Origin: Flavobacteriaceae bacterium
GTDB lineage: Bacteria; Bacteroidota; Bacteroidia; Flavobacteriales; Flavobacteriaceae
Assembly (NCBI GenBank): GCA_020435965.1
Contig: JAGQYS010000017.1
Span: 82,795 to 146,794 of the forward strand
DNA: 64,000 nucleotides
Direction of reading: 5' to 3'
Made by a program: the position numbers and the translations under genes. Below are positions 8,005 through 16,772 of this stretch, in pieces; position 1 is the first letter of the stretch, and each line of letters begins with the position of its first letter. The notes under the pieces were generated by a model. That model saw nothing but the letters and a program-made list of their open reading frames with translations. It was not told where the DNA came from and did not search any database.

Positions 8005-9054
8005 CTAAGAAGAAATCATTTCTCTCGGCACACGTTTATTCATAATACTAAACCATAAAGGCGGAAGTAAAGCCAAAACCATTGAGGTTGGATAGCCAAA
8101 AGGTAATTGAGGGCTTTCTTCATGGCATTCCAGAATTTGATATTTTTTTGACGATTTAAAGTGATGATCGCTGTGTCTTGTGAGTTCATAGAGCATGATT
8201 CTGCCAATAACATGGTTGGAATTCCATGAATGAATCTCTTTTACACGTTCATAACGACCAGATTCTTTTTTCTTTCTTAAAAGGCCATAATGCTCAATGT
8301 AGTTCACCGTTTCTAGCAACAAAACACCAGTAATTGCAGAAAGAATAGCAAACAATAGAACAACTTTTCCAAAAACAAGAAAAACAAGAATTAAATACAA
8401 ACTTTGAAGAACCAAATACCAAAACATATCATTTTTGAATGAAAAAAACGAAAGCTTGTAATTTTCAAGTAATCGTTTTTGAATCTTCCAAGCACTAAAA
8501 TATTGTCTAATAATGGAAGTTAGCCAAAATGAATAAACGTTTTGTTTATATCTGGCTGTAGCTGGATCTTCTTTGGTTGCCGCGTGTAAGTGGTGTCCAA
8601 AATTATGTTCAATATAAAAATGCATATACAAAGAAGGTAGTAATAAAGCCTTGCCAATAAAACGCTCTTTAGAGGCTTGTCTGTGACCAAGTTCATGAGC
8701 TACGTTAATCCCATTTCCACCCAAAACCATACCCAATGAGAGTACTAAACCAACAAATTCATAAGTCTCAAAAGGATGATTCGCTACCTCAAAGAAAGAC
8801 CAAATCATTAAGGCATAAACAATAGGAAGATTTAAATAAAGTAACCAATCAAAAAAGGTGTTTATTGCCCTTTTAGAAACTTCAGATTCTGAATAATTGG
8901 AGTTTTCTTCATCAAGAATTAACTCTAAAATGGGAATAAAAACAAAAAGGAAAATAGGTGTTAAAAACAACCAATAACCTTTAAAATAAAGTCCAATAAC
9001 CAGGCTTAACGGAACAGTTAAAGCTGATAAATATTTATAATCTTGAGGTTTCAT
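8005..9054 (-). CDS. AlkB-like integral-membrane di-iron hydroxylase (alkane monooxygenase family)
   Basis: A 349-residue protein with six or so membrane helices and the histidine clusters of the membrane fatty-acid desaturase/hydroxylase superfamily. HELGHR is at 120-125, EHNFGHH at 149-155, NYIEHYGL is in the middle, and LTRHSDHH is near the C-terminus. This layout is that of AlkB-type alkane 1-monooxygenases, which hydroxylate terminal carbons using rubredoxin electrons. No rubredoxin or rubredoxin reductase is adjacent, so the substrate (alkane, fatty acyl or other lipid chain) is open. It appears monocistronic. Confidence 0.85.
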   Translation of the reverse strand: MKPQDYKYLSALTVPLSLVIGLYFKGYWLFLTPIFLFVFIPILELILDEENSNYSESEVSKRAINTFFDWLLYLNLPIVYALMIWSFFEVANHPFETYEFVGLVLSLGMVLGGNGINVAHELGHRQASKERFIGKALLLPSLYMHFYIEHNFGHHLHAATKEDPATARYKQNVYSFWLTSIIRQYFSAWKIQKRLLENYKLSFFSFKNDMFWYLVLQSLYLILVFLVFGKVVLLFAILSAITGVLLLETVNYIEHYGLLRKKKESGRYERVKEIHSWNSNHVIGRIMLYELTRHSDHHFKSSKKYQILECHEESPQLPFGYPTSMVLALLPPLWFSIMNKRVPREMISS

Positions 9055-9177
9055 TTTGATACAAACATCGATGAAGGTACGTCAATCATCGACTTTAACA
9101 CAATGTTATATATATTGAAAAGCCTAAGTTAACAATAAAATTGTAGATTTATATGTTGAGATAATAAACAAATTTTA

Positions 9178-12100
9178 ATGAGCAACTTTGAAGCCATACA
9201 GCTAAAACTTGAAGCGTTTATTAAAAAGTACTATACCAATGAGCTTATAAGAGGCATTATCCTGTTTGCAGCAATTGGTTTGTTGTATTTTTTGTTCACG
9301 TTGTTTGTTGAGTACGTCTTGTGGTTAAATCCAACCGCTAGAGCTATTTTATTTTGGCTCTTTGTATTGGTTGAACTTGTTTTGTTTACTAAGTTTATAG
9401 CTTTTCCGCTGTTTAAATTATTTAAGCTTCAAGCAGGAATTGATAACCTAGATGCTTCCAAAATTATTGGAAAGCACTTTCCTGAGGTAAATGATAAATT
9501 GGTGAATGTATTACAGCTTCACAAAGCAGCAGACCAATCTGAATTGCTTTTAGCAAGTATTGATCAAAAATCAATTGAGCTTAAACCCATTCCTTTTTCT
9601 CTAGCAATTAATTTCAAACACAATGTTAAGTATCTCAAATATGCGGCAATTCCTGTTTTAATCCTCTTGTTTTCATTTATTTCAGGAAAAATGAATTGGT
9701 TCAGCGACAGCTATGAACGTGTTGTAAATTATAAAACAGCTTATGAACCACCAGCGCCTTTTCAGTTTTTTGTGATGAACGAAAACTTAAACGCGATTGA
9801 AAACAAAGATTTTACTCTACTTATAACCACAGAAGGAGAGATTACACCAGAAAATGTTCAGATTTCATTCAACAACGAAACCTATTTCTTAAATCAAATA
9901 AAACCTAACGAGTTTGAATATGTGTTTTCACAACCAAAAGCCAATGTAGAATTTAAGGTGTTTGCAAACAATGTGACTTCAAAACCCTACATTCTTAATG
10001 TTGTTGAAGTACCAACCTTACTTGGTTTTGACATGATTTTAGATTATCCTGCACACACCAAAAAGAAAGATGAAGTATTAAAAAGCAATGGTAATGCAGT
10101 GGTTCCTCAAGGCACAAAAGTCACTTGGAATTTAAATACTAAAACAACCACTCAAGTAGAACTTAGCACTAAGGATTCGACCTATAATTTTTCACCAAAC
10201 AACAATACATTTGAGCTTTCTCAGCGATTATTTAAAGCGTTAGATTACTCTATTAACACAAGTAATGATAATTTAAAGAATTACGAGAGCTTGGCATTTT
10301 CTATTGACGTCATAAGAGATGAGTTTCCAGAACTTAAAGTGGAAATGAAACAGGATTCCATGGACATTGAGACGCTTTATTTTTATGGACAAGTTAGTGA
10401 CGATTATGGATTGAGTAAACTTCAAATAGTTTATTATCCAAGTAACAACGAAGACAATAAAAAATCAGCATCATTACCTATTTCTACTTCTAATTTTGAT
10501 GAATTCATTAATATTTTTCCAGCAGACATTGAGTTAGAAGAAGGCATAAGCTACGATGTTTACTTTCAAGTGTTTGATAATGATGCCATTAATAATTACA
10601 AAAGCACAAAAAGTAATGTGTTCACCTACAGAAAGTTAACACAAGATGAATTAGAAACCGAGCAGCTTAAAGAGCAAAACGAAACCATTGAAGATTTAAA
10701 CAAATCTTTAGAAAAATTAGAGAAGCAAGATGAAGAGCTGAAAGAATTCTCTAAAACGCAAAAAGAAAAATCGGAACTCAATTTCAATGATAAAAAGAAG
10801 CTTGAAAATTTCTTAAAACGTCAAAAGCAACAAGAAGAAATGATGCAAAACTTCAATAAGAAGTTGAAGGAGAATCTTGAAGATTTTCAAAAGAATGAAA
10901 ACCAAAAAGATGAGTTTAAAGAAAATATTGAAAAGCGATTGGACGAAAACCAAAAGCAACTTGAAGAAGACGAAAAGCTTTTAGAAGAACTTGAAAAACT
11001 TGCTGAAAAAATTCAAAAGGAAGAACTAACCGAAAAACTAGAGCAGTTAGCCAAACAAAACAAAAACAAAAAGCGAAGCCTAGAACAACTGTTAGAATTA
11101 ACCAAGCGATATTATGTTTCTAAAAAGGCTGAAAAATTAAAATCTGAATTAGAAGAATTAGCTAAAGAGCAAGAAAAACTCTCAGAGGAAACCGAAGAGA
11201 ATAACACGAAAGAAAAGCAGGATGAACTCAATGAGAAGTTTGAAGATTTTCAAAAGGAAATGGATGAACTCCAAAAAGAAAATCAAGAGTTAAGAGAGCC
11301 AATAGACGCAGTTAAACAAGACAAGAAGTCTGAAGAAGAAATAAAAAAGGAACAACAAGAGGCTAGTGAGAATCTAGAAAAGAAAGAACAATCGCCAAGC
11401 GAGCAAGAGCAACAACAAAATCAGAATAACGCCAAAAAGAATCAGAAAAAAGCAGCTCAGAAAATGAAAGAAATGAGCGAGAAGATGAGCCAAATGATGA
11501 GTGGATCAGGCGGCGAACAAATATCTGAAGATATTGATATGCTACGTCAAATATTGGATAATCTTGTGTTGTTCTCGTTTGACCAAGAAGGCTTGATGAA
11601 TCGTTTTAAATCTATTCAGGTTAATCATAATCAATACGCAAACTACCTTAAAAATCAACAAGGATTAAAAGAACATTTTGAGCACGTTGATGATAGTTTA
11701 TTTGCACTTTCTTTACGTCAACCTATGATTTCTGAGCGCATTAACAAAGAAATCACAGAAGTGTTTTTTAATATAGATAAGTCTTTAGCTCAACTTGCTG
11801 AAAACAGGCTTTATCAAGGCGTAGCTGCGCAACAATACACAGTAACGTCTGCCAATACTCTAGCTAGTTTTTTAAGTGATGTATTAGATAACATGGAAAA
11901 TCAAATGAATCCTGCTCCCGGACAAGGAGGAGGAGGCGATATGCAGTTACCAGACATTATCATGAGTCAAGAAGAGCTTAACAAGCAGATGAAAGAAGGC
12001 ATGAAAAAAAGCGAAGAAGGCAAAAAAAGTGAAGGCGAAAAAGGAAAAGAAGGTGAGAAGGAAGGTGATCAAGATGGCAAAGAAGGGCAACAGCAAGGTG

Positions 12101-12543
12101 GTAATGGTGAAGGTAATAGCGAAGACATGAATGGTGAATTGTTTAGGATTTACCAACAACAACAACAGTTAAGAGAAGCACTGCAAGATAGATTGGCTAA
12201 GGAAGGTAAAGAAGGTGTTGGAGGAAACTTGCTTAAACAAATGGAACAAATAGAAGAGGATTTACTAAACAAAGGTTTTACAAATAGAACGCTTGAAAAA
12301 ATGATGAATTTACAGCATCAACTATTAAAGCTTGAGAACGCAACCTTTCAACAAGGGCAAGATGACAAGCGTAAATCAGAAACCAACCAAAAGCAATTTA
12401 GGAATACGACGCTCAATCAAATTAACAATGCCAAACAATATTTCAATACAACTGAGATTTTAAATCGTCAAACACTACCTTTGCAACAAGAATACAAAAA
12501 GAAGGTACAGGACTATTTTAAAAAGAAAAATGATCAGTTTTAA
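9178..12543 (+). CDS. DUF4175-family membrane protein with long coiled coil
   Basis: A 1121-residue protein. Two membrane helices lie at about 25-50 and 54-80, a third at about 157-175 (YAAIPVLILLFSFISG). Beta-rich, Ig-like segments occupy about 180-480. A Glu/Lys/Gln coiled coil of some 300 residues (about 490-790) and a Gly/Lys/Glu low-complexity stretch (about 940-985) follow. The layout matches the DUF4175 proteins of flavobacteria, which often precede ybeY and mnmG as here. Function unknown; an envelope-spanning structural or scaffolding role is inferred. Its end overlaps the ybeY start by 14 bases, so the two are probably translationally coupled. Confidence 0.85.
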   Translation: MSNFEAIQLKLEAFIKKYYTNELIRGIILFAAIGLLYFLFTLFVEYVLWLNPTARAILFWLFVLVELVLFTKFIAFPLFKLFKLQAGIDNLDASKIIGKHFPEVNDKLVNVLQLHKAADQSELLLASIDQKSIELKPIPFSLAINFKHNVKYLKYAAIPVLILLFSFISGKMNWFSDSYERVVNYKTAYEPPAPFQFFVMNENLNAIENKDFTLLITTEGEITPENVQISFNNETYFLNQIKPNEFEYVFSQPKANVEFKVFANNVTSKPYILNVVEVPTLLGFDMILDYPAHTKKKDEVLKSNGNAVVPQGTKVTWNLNTKTTTQVELSTKDSTYNFSPNNNTFELSQRLFKALDYSINTSNDNLKNYESLAFSIDVIRDEFPELKVEMKQDSMDIETLYFYGQVSDDYGLSKLQIVYYPSNNEDNKKSASLPISTSNFDEFINIFPADIELEEGISYDVYFQVFDNDAINNYKSTKSNVFTYRKLTQDELETEQLKEQNETIEDLNKSLEKLEKQDEELKEFSKTQKEKSELNFNDKKKLENFLKRQKQQEEMMQNFNKKLKENLEDFQKNENQKDEFKENIEKRLDENQKQLEEDEKLLEELEKLAEKIQKEELTEKLEQLAKQNKNKKRSLEQLLELTKRYYVSKKAEKLKSELEELAKEQEKLSEETEENNTKEKQDELNEKFEDFQKEMDELQKENQELREPIDAVKQDKKSEEEIKKEQQEASENLEKKEQSPSEQEQQQNQNNAKKNQKKAAQKMKEMSEKMSQMMSGSGGEQISEDIDMLRQILDNLVLFSFDQEGLMNRFKSIQVNHNQYANYLKNQQGLKEHFEHVDDSLFALSLRQPMISERINKEITEVFFNIDKSLAQLAENRLYQGVAAQQYTVTSANTLASFLSDVLDNMENQMNPAPGQGGGGDMQLPDIIMSQEELNKQMKEGMKKSEEGKKSEGEKGKEGEKEGDQDGKEGQQQGGNGEGNSEDMNGELFRIYQQQQQLREALQDRLAKEGKEGVGGNLLKQMEQIEEDLLNKGFTNRTLEKMMNLQHQLLKLENATFQQGQDDKRKSETNQKQFRNTTLNQINNAKQYFNTTEILNRQTLPLQQEYKKKVQDYFKKKNDQF

Positions 12544-12949
12544 CTACGAAATTGAGTTTCAATTACATTCAGAAGATAGAATTGCTGAGTGGCTTTCAAG
12601 CGTAATACAAATTGAAAAATGTAAAGAAGGAGACATCAATTATATTTTTTGCGATGATGACTACCTTTACAATTTAAATGTTGAATACTTAAATCACGAC
12701 ACCTTAACAGATATTATAAGCTTTGATTATTCAGTAGGAAAAGAACTACATGGCGATATTTTTATTTCCGTAGATCGTGTAAGAGAAAACGCAGAAGATT
12801 TCAACCAAACATTCGAAGATGAATTAAGACGTGTAATGGTTCATGGTGTTTTACACTACTGTGGTTATAAAGACAAATCAGAGGGTGAAGCTAAGACTAT
12901 GCGCGAGAAAGAAAACCACTACTTAAACGTTTACACTGAAATTCAGTAA
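12530..12949 (+). CDS. ybeY: Endoribonuclease YbeY (rRNA maturation)
   Basis: A 139-residue metal-dependent RNase acting in 16S rRNA 3' maturation and ribosome quality control. The metal site is recognised as HGVLHYCGYKDK, with His105 and His109. The third family histidine (E. coli ...GYDH) is replaced by Asp in GYKD, a change I associate with Bacteroidota YbeY. The substrate-binding motif near residues 45-70 (LNVEYLNHDTLTDIISFDY) is normal. The start ATG lies inside the end of the DUF4175 gene. Confidence 0.93.
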   Translation: MISFNYEIEFQLHSEDRIAEWLSSVIQIEKCKEGDINYIFCDDDYLYNLNVEYLNHDTLTDIISFDYSVGKELHGDIFISVDRVRENAEDFNQTFEDELRRVMVHGVLHYCGYKDKSEGEAKTMREKENHYLNVYTEIQ

Positions 12950-12956
12950 TTCATCG

Positions 12957-12964
12957 TATATTTG
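12957..12964 (+). promoter_or_regulatory. -7 element upstream of mnmG
   Basis: TATATTTG matches TAnnTTTG. It would start an mnmG transcript about 190 bases before the start codon, with two palindromic repeats and a parS-like site in the leader. Confidence 0.45.
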
Positions 12965-12968
12965 CAAA

Positions 12969-12988
12969 ATTCCTGCGAAGGCAGGAAT
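12969..12988. repeat. Palindromic repeat, perfect copy 1
   Basis: ATTCCTGC, GAAG, GCAGGAAT: a perfect 8-bp stem with 4-nt loop. Same family as 13109-13128 and the weaker copies at 1655 and 15094. Confidence 0.75.
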
Positions 12989-13108
12989 CTAACAACAAAC
13001 AGATCGCTTTTTTTAAAAGCAACACAGTAGAATAGCAGGTTAAGAATTGAGGTAATAAAAGAGGTTAATCCTTAACTGCAAAAACATATAATATTAATTT
13101 AAACTAAG

Positions 13109-13128
13109 ATTCCTGCTTTAGCAGGAAT
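13109..13128. repeat. Palindromic repeat, perfect copy 2
   Basis: ATTCCTGC, TTTA, GCAGGAAT: a perfect 8-bp stem with 4-nt loop, identical arms to copy 1. It ends 5 bases before the parS-like palindrome. Confidence 0.75.
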
Positions 13129-13132
13129 TTGA

Positions 13133-13150
13133 TTGTTCCACGTGGAACAA
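13133..13150. promoter_or_regulatory. parS-like chromosome partition site (left of mnmG)
   Basis: A perfect 18-bp palindrome containing TGTTCCACGTGGAACA, which matches the widely conserved ParB-binding parS sequence. parS sites cluster near the replication origin, often by mnmG (gidA). Binding here is inferred from sequence alone. Confidence 0.8.
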
Positions 13151-13156
13151 TTTATC

Positions 13157-15034
13157 ATGAGCCTATTTTTAGACACATATGACGTTATAGTAGTTGGAGC
13201 AGGTCACGCAGGAAGTGAAGCTGCTGCTGCTGCTGCTAACATGGGAAGTAAAACCCTTCTCATTACAATGAATTTGCAAAACATTGCGCAAATGTCGTGC
13301 AATCCTGCAATGGGAGGAATCGCTAAAGGACAAATTGTTCGTGAAATTGATGCGCTAGGTGGTTATAGTGGTATTGTTAGTGATACTTCTGCAATTCAGT
13401 TTAAGATGCTTAACAAATCAAAAGGACCAGCAATGTGGAGTCCAAGAGTGCAAAGTGATAGAATGCGTTTTGCAGAAGATTGGAGAATACTACTAGAACA
13501 AACACCAAACCTTGACTTTTATCAAGAGATGGTTTCGGGTTTATTGGTTGAGAAAGGAAAAGTGGTTGGTGTAAAAACATCTTTAGGAATTGAAGTAAAG
13601 GCAAAGTCTGTTGTGCTTACTAACGGAACATTCTTAAATGGATTAATTCATATTGGCGATAAGAATTTTGGAGGTGGTAGAGCAGGAGAAAGAGCTGCTA
13701 CTGGAATTACGGAACAGTTGGTCGATTTAGGGTTTGATTCTGGTAGAATGAAGACAGGAACACCACCAAGAGTTGATGGCAGGTCATTGGATTTTTCAAA
13801 AATGATTGAGCAACCAGGCGACGAAAACCCTGAAAAGTTTTCGTATTTAGATGTTACAAAACCATTGACCAAACAACGTTCATGTCACATGACTTATACC
13901 AGTGAGCAAGTGCATGATTTGTTGCGTGAAGGCTTTGATCGTTCGCCAATGTTTAATGGTAGAATCAAAAGTTTAGGGCCGCGTTATTGTCCTTCAATAG
14001 AAGATAAAATTAACAGATTTGCCGATAAAGATAGGCATCAGCTATTTGTTGAGCCAGAAGGTTGGAATACTGTTGAGGTTTATGTAAACGGATTTTCAAC
14101 GTCTTTACCAGAAGATGTTCAATTTAAAGCATTGCGTTCTGTTGTTGGGTTTGAAAATGTTAAGTTTTTCCGCCCAGGATATGCTATAGAATACGATTAT
14201 TTTCCGCCTACACAATTAAAGCACACACTTGAAACCAAGCTTGTTGAAGGCTTATATTTTGCAGGTCAGATAAATGGCACAACAGGTTATGAAGAAGCTG
14301 CTTCACAAGGTCTAATGGCTGGAATAAATGCAAGTTTGAAAGTACAGGAAAAAGAACCTTTCACATTACAAAGAGACGAAGCTTATATTGGCGTTTTAAT
14401 TGATGATTTAATTACTAAAGGTACAGAAGAGCCTTATAGAATGTTTACCTCTCGTGCTGAATACAGAACATTGTTGCGTCAAGACAACGCTGATTTGCGC
14501 TTAACACCTAAAGGATTTGAATTAGGTTTAGCCAGCGAAAAACGTCTAAGACGAATGGAAGAAAAGCATGAAAATGCTGAAAAATTCGTACAGTTTTTTA
14601 GAGAAACTAGTATTACTCCTGAAGAGGCAAACCCTGTTTTAGAAGCTAAAGATTCTGCTCCAGTAAAACAACAAGACAAGATGTTTAAGTTGTTTGCAAG
14701 ACCAAATATTACTATTGATGATGTGCGTAAATTTGAAGCTGTGGAATCTTATATTCAGGAAAACAATCTAGATCCTGAAGTAATTGAACAGACAGAAATT
14801 CAGGTGAAATATTCTGGATATATTGAAAAGGAAAAGAACAATGCAGATAAGTTGAATCGATTAGAGTATGTAAAAATCCCTGCTAATTTTGATTATTCAC
14901 AGATTAAATCTATGAGTATGGAGGCAAGGGAAAAACTTAAAAATATTCAACCTACATCCATTGCTCAAGCCTCAAGAATTAGTGGCGTTTCTCCAAATGA
15001 TATTTCGGTTTTGTTAGTTTATATGGGAAGATAA
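13157..15034 (+). CDS. mnmG: tRNA U34 carboxymethylaminomethyl modification enzyme MnmG (GidA)
   Basis: With MnmE, this FAD protein modifies the wobble uridine of several tRNAs. The start is set at the ATG at 13157 (MSLFLDTYDVIVVGAGHAGS). An in-frame TTG at 13133 would add only MFHVEQFI, which is translation of the parS palindrome. The 625-residue product has the FAD-binding GAGHAGSEAA near the N-terminus, the conserved CNPAMGGIAKGQ loop, TGTPPRVDG and the C-terminal helical MnmE/tRNA-binding domain. It sits between two parS-like sites, as often for gidA near the origin. Confidence 0.96.
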   Translation: MSLFLDTYDVIVVGAGHAGSEAAAAAANMGSKTLLITMNLQNIAQMSCNPAMGGIAKGQIVREIDALGGYSGIVSDTSAIQFKMLNKSKGPAMWSPRVQSDRMRFAEDWRILLEQTPNLDFYQEMVSGLLVEKGKVVGVKTSLGIEVKAKSVVLTNGTFLNGLIHIGDKNFGGGRAGERAATGITEQLVDLGFDSGRMKTGTPPRVDGRSLDFSKMIEQPGDENPEKFSYLDVTKPLTKQRSCHMTYTSEQVHDLLREGFDRSPMFNGRIKSLGPRYCPSIEDKINRFADKDRHQLFVEPEGWNTVEVYVNGFSTSLPEDVQFKALRSVVGFENVKFFRPGYAIEYDYFPPTQLKHTLETKLVEGLYFAGQINGTTGYEEAASQGLMAGINASLKVQEKEPFTLQRDEAYIGVLIDDLITKGTEEPYRMFTSRAEYRTLLRQDNADLRLTPKGFELGLASEKRLRRMEEKHENAEKFVQFFRETSITPEEANPVLEAKDSAPVKQQDKMFKLFARPNITIDDVRKFEAVESYIQENNLDPEVIEQTEIQVKYSGYIEKEKNNADKLNRLEYVKIPANFDYSQIKSMSMEAREKLKNIQPTSIAQASRISGVSPNDISVLLVYMGR

Positions 15035-15042
15035 ATTTAGAG

Positions 15043-15058
15043 TGTTCCACGTGGAACA
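15043..15058. promoter_or_regulatory. parS-like chromosome partition site (right of mnmG)
   Basis: A perfect 16-bp palindrome TGTTCCACGTGGAACA, identical in core to the site at 13134-13149. It begins 8 bases past the mnmG stop. Confidence 0.8.
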
Positions 15059-15093
15059 TGCTTATTTTTTACTTTAATTATTTTAGTTTTGTC

Positions 15094-15114
15094 ATTCCGC
15101 GCTTGAAGCGGAAT
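15094..15114. repeat. Palindromic repeat, GTCATTCCGC variant
   Basis: ATTCCGC and GCGGAAT form a perfect 7-bp stem around a 7-nt loop, preceded by GTC and followed by CT. It shares the ATTCC...GGAAT frame with the copies at 12969 and 13109. Confidence 0.6.
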
Positions 15115-15122
15115 CTATTTTT

Positions 15123-15974
15123 ATGAATGATTCAACAACGTTTCTTAAGGTAAAAGACCACTCCGTTTCAGGAGAAGAGTTTCAACTCATTGAGAATAAA
15201 ACCTATGGTTTTTTAGAAACCAGCCCTCAACCTAAAGTAAAACAACTATCAGAATATTACAAAACGGAAGACTATATTTCGCACACAGACTCCAAGAGAA
15301 ATCTATTTGAAAAAGCATATCATTTTGTAAGGACTATTTCATTAAAGAAGAAGTTGAGTCTCATAAATTCTTTTCAGCCTTTAGAGAAAAACCTGTTAGA
15401 TGTTGGTTGCGGCACAGGAGATTTTTTGCGTGTTGCACAACAAAATCATTGGAGTGTTTCAGGCATTGAACCCAATGAACAAGCACGACAACTTGCCAAC
15501 CAAAAAACCAATAATTCAGTTTTTAATACTGAGCATTTAGCAAAGTTTAAAAACCATAGTTTTGATGTGATTACGCTTTGGCACGTATTAGAGCATTTAC
15601 CAAATCTTGAGGAACAGGTTTCAACTTTAAAATCATTACTAAAAGAAAAAGGCACTTTAATTATCGCAGTCCCAAATCACAAAAGTTACGATGCAGAACA
15701 TTATAAAAACTTTTGGGCAGCTTATGATGTTCCAAGACATCTTTGGCATTTCAATCAAGATTCCATTTCAAATTTATTTGCAAATCAAAACATGAACGTT
15801 GTAAAAACCATTCCTATGAAATATGACGCTTATTATGTGAGTCTGTTATCTGAAAAATATAAAAATGGATTTATGAATCCGTTGAAAGCTTTTTTGATTG
15901 GATTACGTTCAAATATCAATGCCAAGCGTTCTGGAGAGTATTCCTCACTTATTTATATCATTAAGAATAGCTAA
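15123..15974 (+). CDS. Class I SAM-dependent methyltransferase
   Basis: A 283-residue protein with the SAM-binding motif I LLDVGCGTGDFL at about residues 90-101. Motif II-like acidic IEPNEQAR and the post-motif region FDVITLWHVLEHLPN follow. The N-terminal 60 residues (YKTEDYISHTDSKRNLFEKA) resemble those of the UbiG/methyltransf_23 group that methylate small molecules or lipids. The end is basic. Substrate unknown. It follows mnmG and the right parS-like site without an obvious own TAnnTTTG, so it may be read through from mnmG. Confidence 0.8.
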   Translation: MNDSTTFLKVKDHSVSGEEFQLIENKTYGFLETSPQPKVKQLSEYYKTEDYISHTDSKRNLFEKAYHFVRTISLKKKLSLINSFQPLEKNLLDVGCGTGDFLRVAQQNHWSVSGIEPNEQARQLANQKTNNSVFNTEHLAKFKNHSFDVITLWHVLEHLPNLEEQVSTLKSLLKEKGTLIIAVPNHKSYDAEHYKNFWAAYDVPRHLWHFNQDSISNLFANQNMNVVKTIPMKYDAYYVSLLSEKYKNGFMNPLKAFLIGLRSNINAKRSGEYSSLIYIIKNS

Positions 15975-16202
15975 AACGGAATTAAACAATCTATTTTAAA
16001 GAATTTTAATGGTCAAAACCATTTCCATTCAAATATTTTTTAAAGGCTTTAAATCGCTTTAAATGAAGTCTTTTGCAATAGATTTAATCAATTAGTGTGT
16101 TTTAATAGCATAAATTATACTTATGACACAAATTCTTATGACAATTTTTTAATTATCTTCTCATTTACTTTTATACTTTTGCCACACTAAATTTAAAATA
16201 GG
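15975..16202. other. Intergenic region with small hairpin and 9-bp direct repeats
   Basis: No ORF is credible here. A 6-bp perfect hairpin lies at 16008-16023 (AATGGT/ACCATT). CTTATGACA occurs twice, at 16120-16128 and 16135-16143, just upstream of the -7 element of the OmpH-like gene. The rest is AT-rich leader. Confidence 0.5.
16174..16181 (+). promoter_or_regulatory. -7 element for the OmpH-like gene
   Basis: TACTTTTG matches TAnnTTTG, 21 bases upstream of the ATG at 16203. Confidence 0.5.
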
Positions 16203-16718
16203 ATGAAAAATATTGTAGTCGCAATAATTGTAATTTTTACGTTTGCTTCATGCCAACAATCTCAAAAAATAGGATTTGTTGACAATTCTAAATTGATAAA
16301 TGAGTATCAAGAAAAAATTGATATTCAAGATAAGTTGCAAGCTAAAATTAAAACTTACGAAGCAAGGAGAGATAGTGTTAGACAAGCATTTCAATTGGAA
16401 ATTAACGAGGCAGAATTAAAATCTCGTAAAATGTCTCAAGCAGATTTGCAAAAATTATCTCAAGAGTTACAACAAAAAGATCAAGTCATTGCACAACGCG
16501 ATCAATTTGAGCAACAACAAATAGCTCAAGAAAGCCAAGCGCAAAATGACTCTTTAATAAAAAAAGTAAGAAACTTTGTAAAAGATTACGGAACTAAAAA
16601 TGGTTACGACTTTATTTTAGGGAGTAATGAAGCAGGAAGTGTGATGTATGGAAAAGAAGCTAGTGATTTAACTCAAGAAATTCTTGATGCTTTAAATGTT
16701 GCTTACAAAAAGAACTAA
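16203..16718 (+). CDS. OmpH/Skp-family periplasmic chaperone-like lipoprotein
   Basis: A 171-residue protein. The lipobox FASC puts the lipidated cysteine at residue 17. Then comes the OmpH start QKIGFVDNSKLINEYQ, a long helical hairpin (about 45-115, rich in Q, K, E) and a C-terminal GYDFILGSNEAGSVMYG strand region. This is the fold of Skp, which holds unfolded outer-membrane proteins in the periplasm. The lipid anchor differs from soluble E. coli Skp but is seen in Bacteroidota. It has its own promoter element and a strong terminator, so it is monocistronic. Confidence 0.88.
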   Translation: MKNIVVAIIVIFTFASCQQSQKIGFVDNSKLINEYQEKIDIQDKLQAKIKTYEARRDSVRQAFQLEINEAELKSRKMSQADLQKLSQELQQKDQVIAQRDQFEQQQIAQESQAQNDSLIKKVRNFVKDYGTKNGYDFILGSNEAGSVMYGKEASDLTQEILDALNVAYKKN

Positions 16719-16743
16719 TTTAGGATTATTCCTAATTTTTATG

Positions 16744-16772
16744 AACGCTAGACGAAAGTCTGGCGTTTTTTA
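16744..16772. terminator. Terminator between convergent OmpH-like and lipid kinase genes
   Basis: Arms 16744-16753 and 16758-16767 pair over 10 bp (one G-T) around a GAAA tetraloop, followed by a T run on the plus strand. Confidence 0.88.

Noticed and set aside
11947..12165. Minus-strand frame rich in Phe and Leu
   Set aside because: It is the complement of the Lys/Glu/Gly low-complexity stretch of the DUF4175 gene, not a gene.
13133..13156. N-terminal extension of mnmG beginning MFHVEQ
   Set aside because: It is translation of the parS-like palindrome from a TTG; the ATG at 13157 gives the normal MnmG N-terminus.
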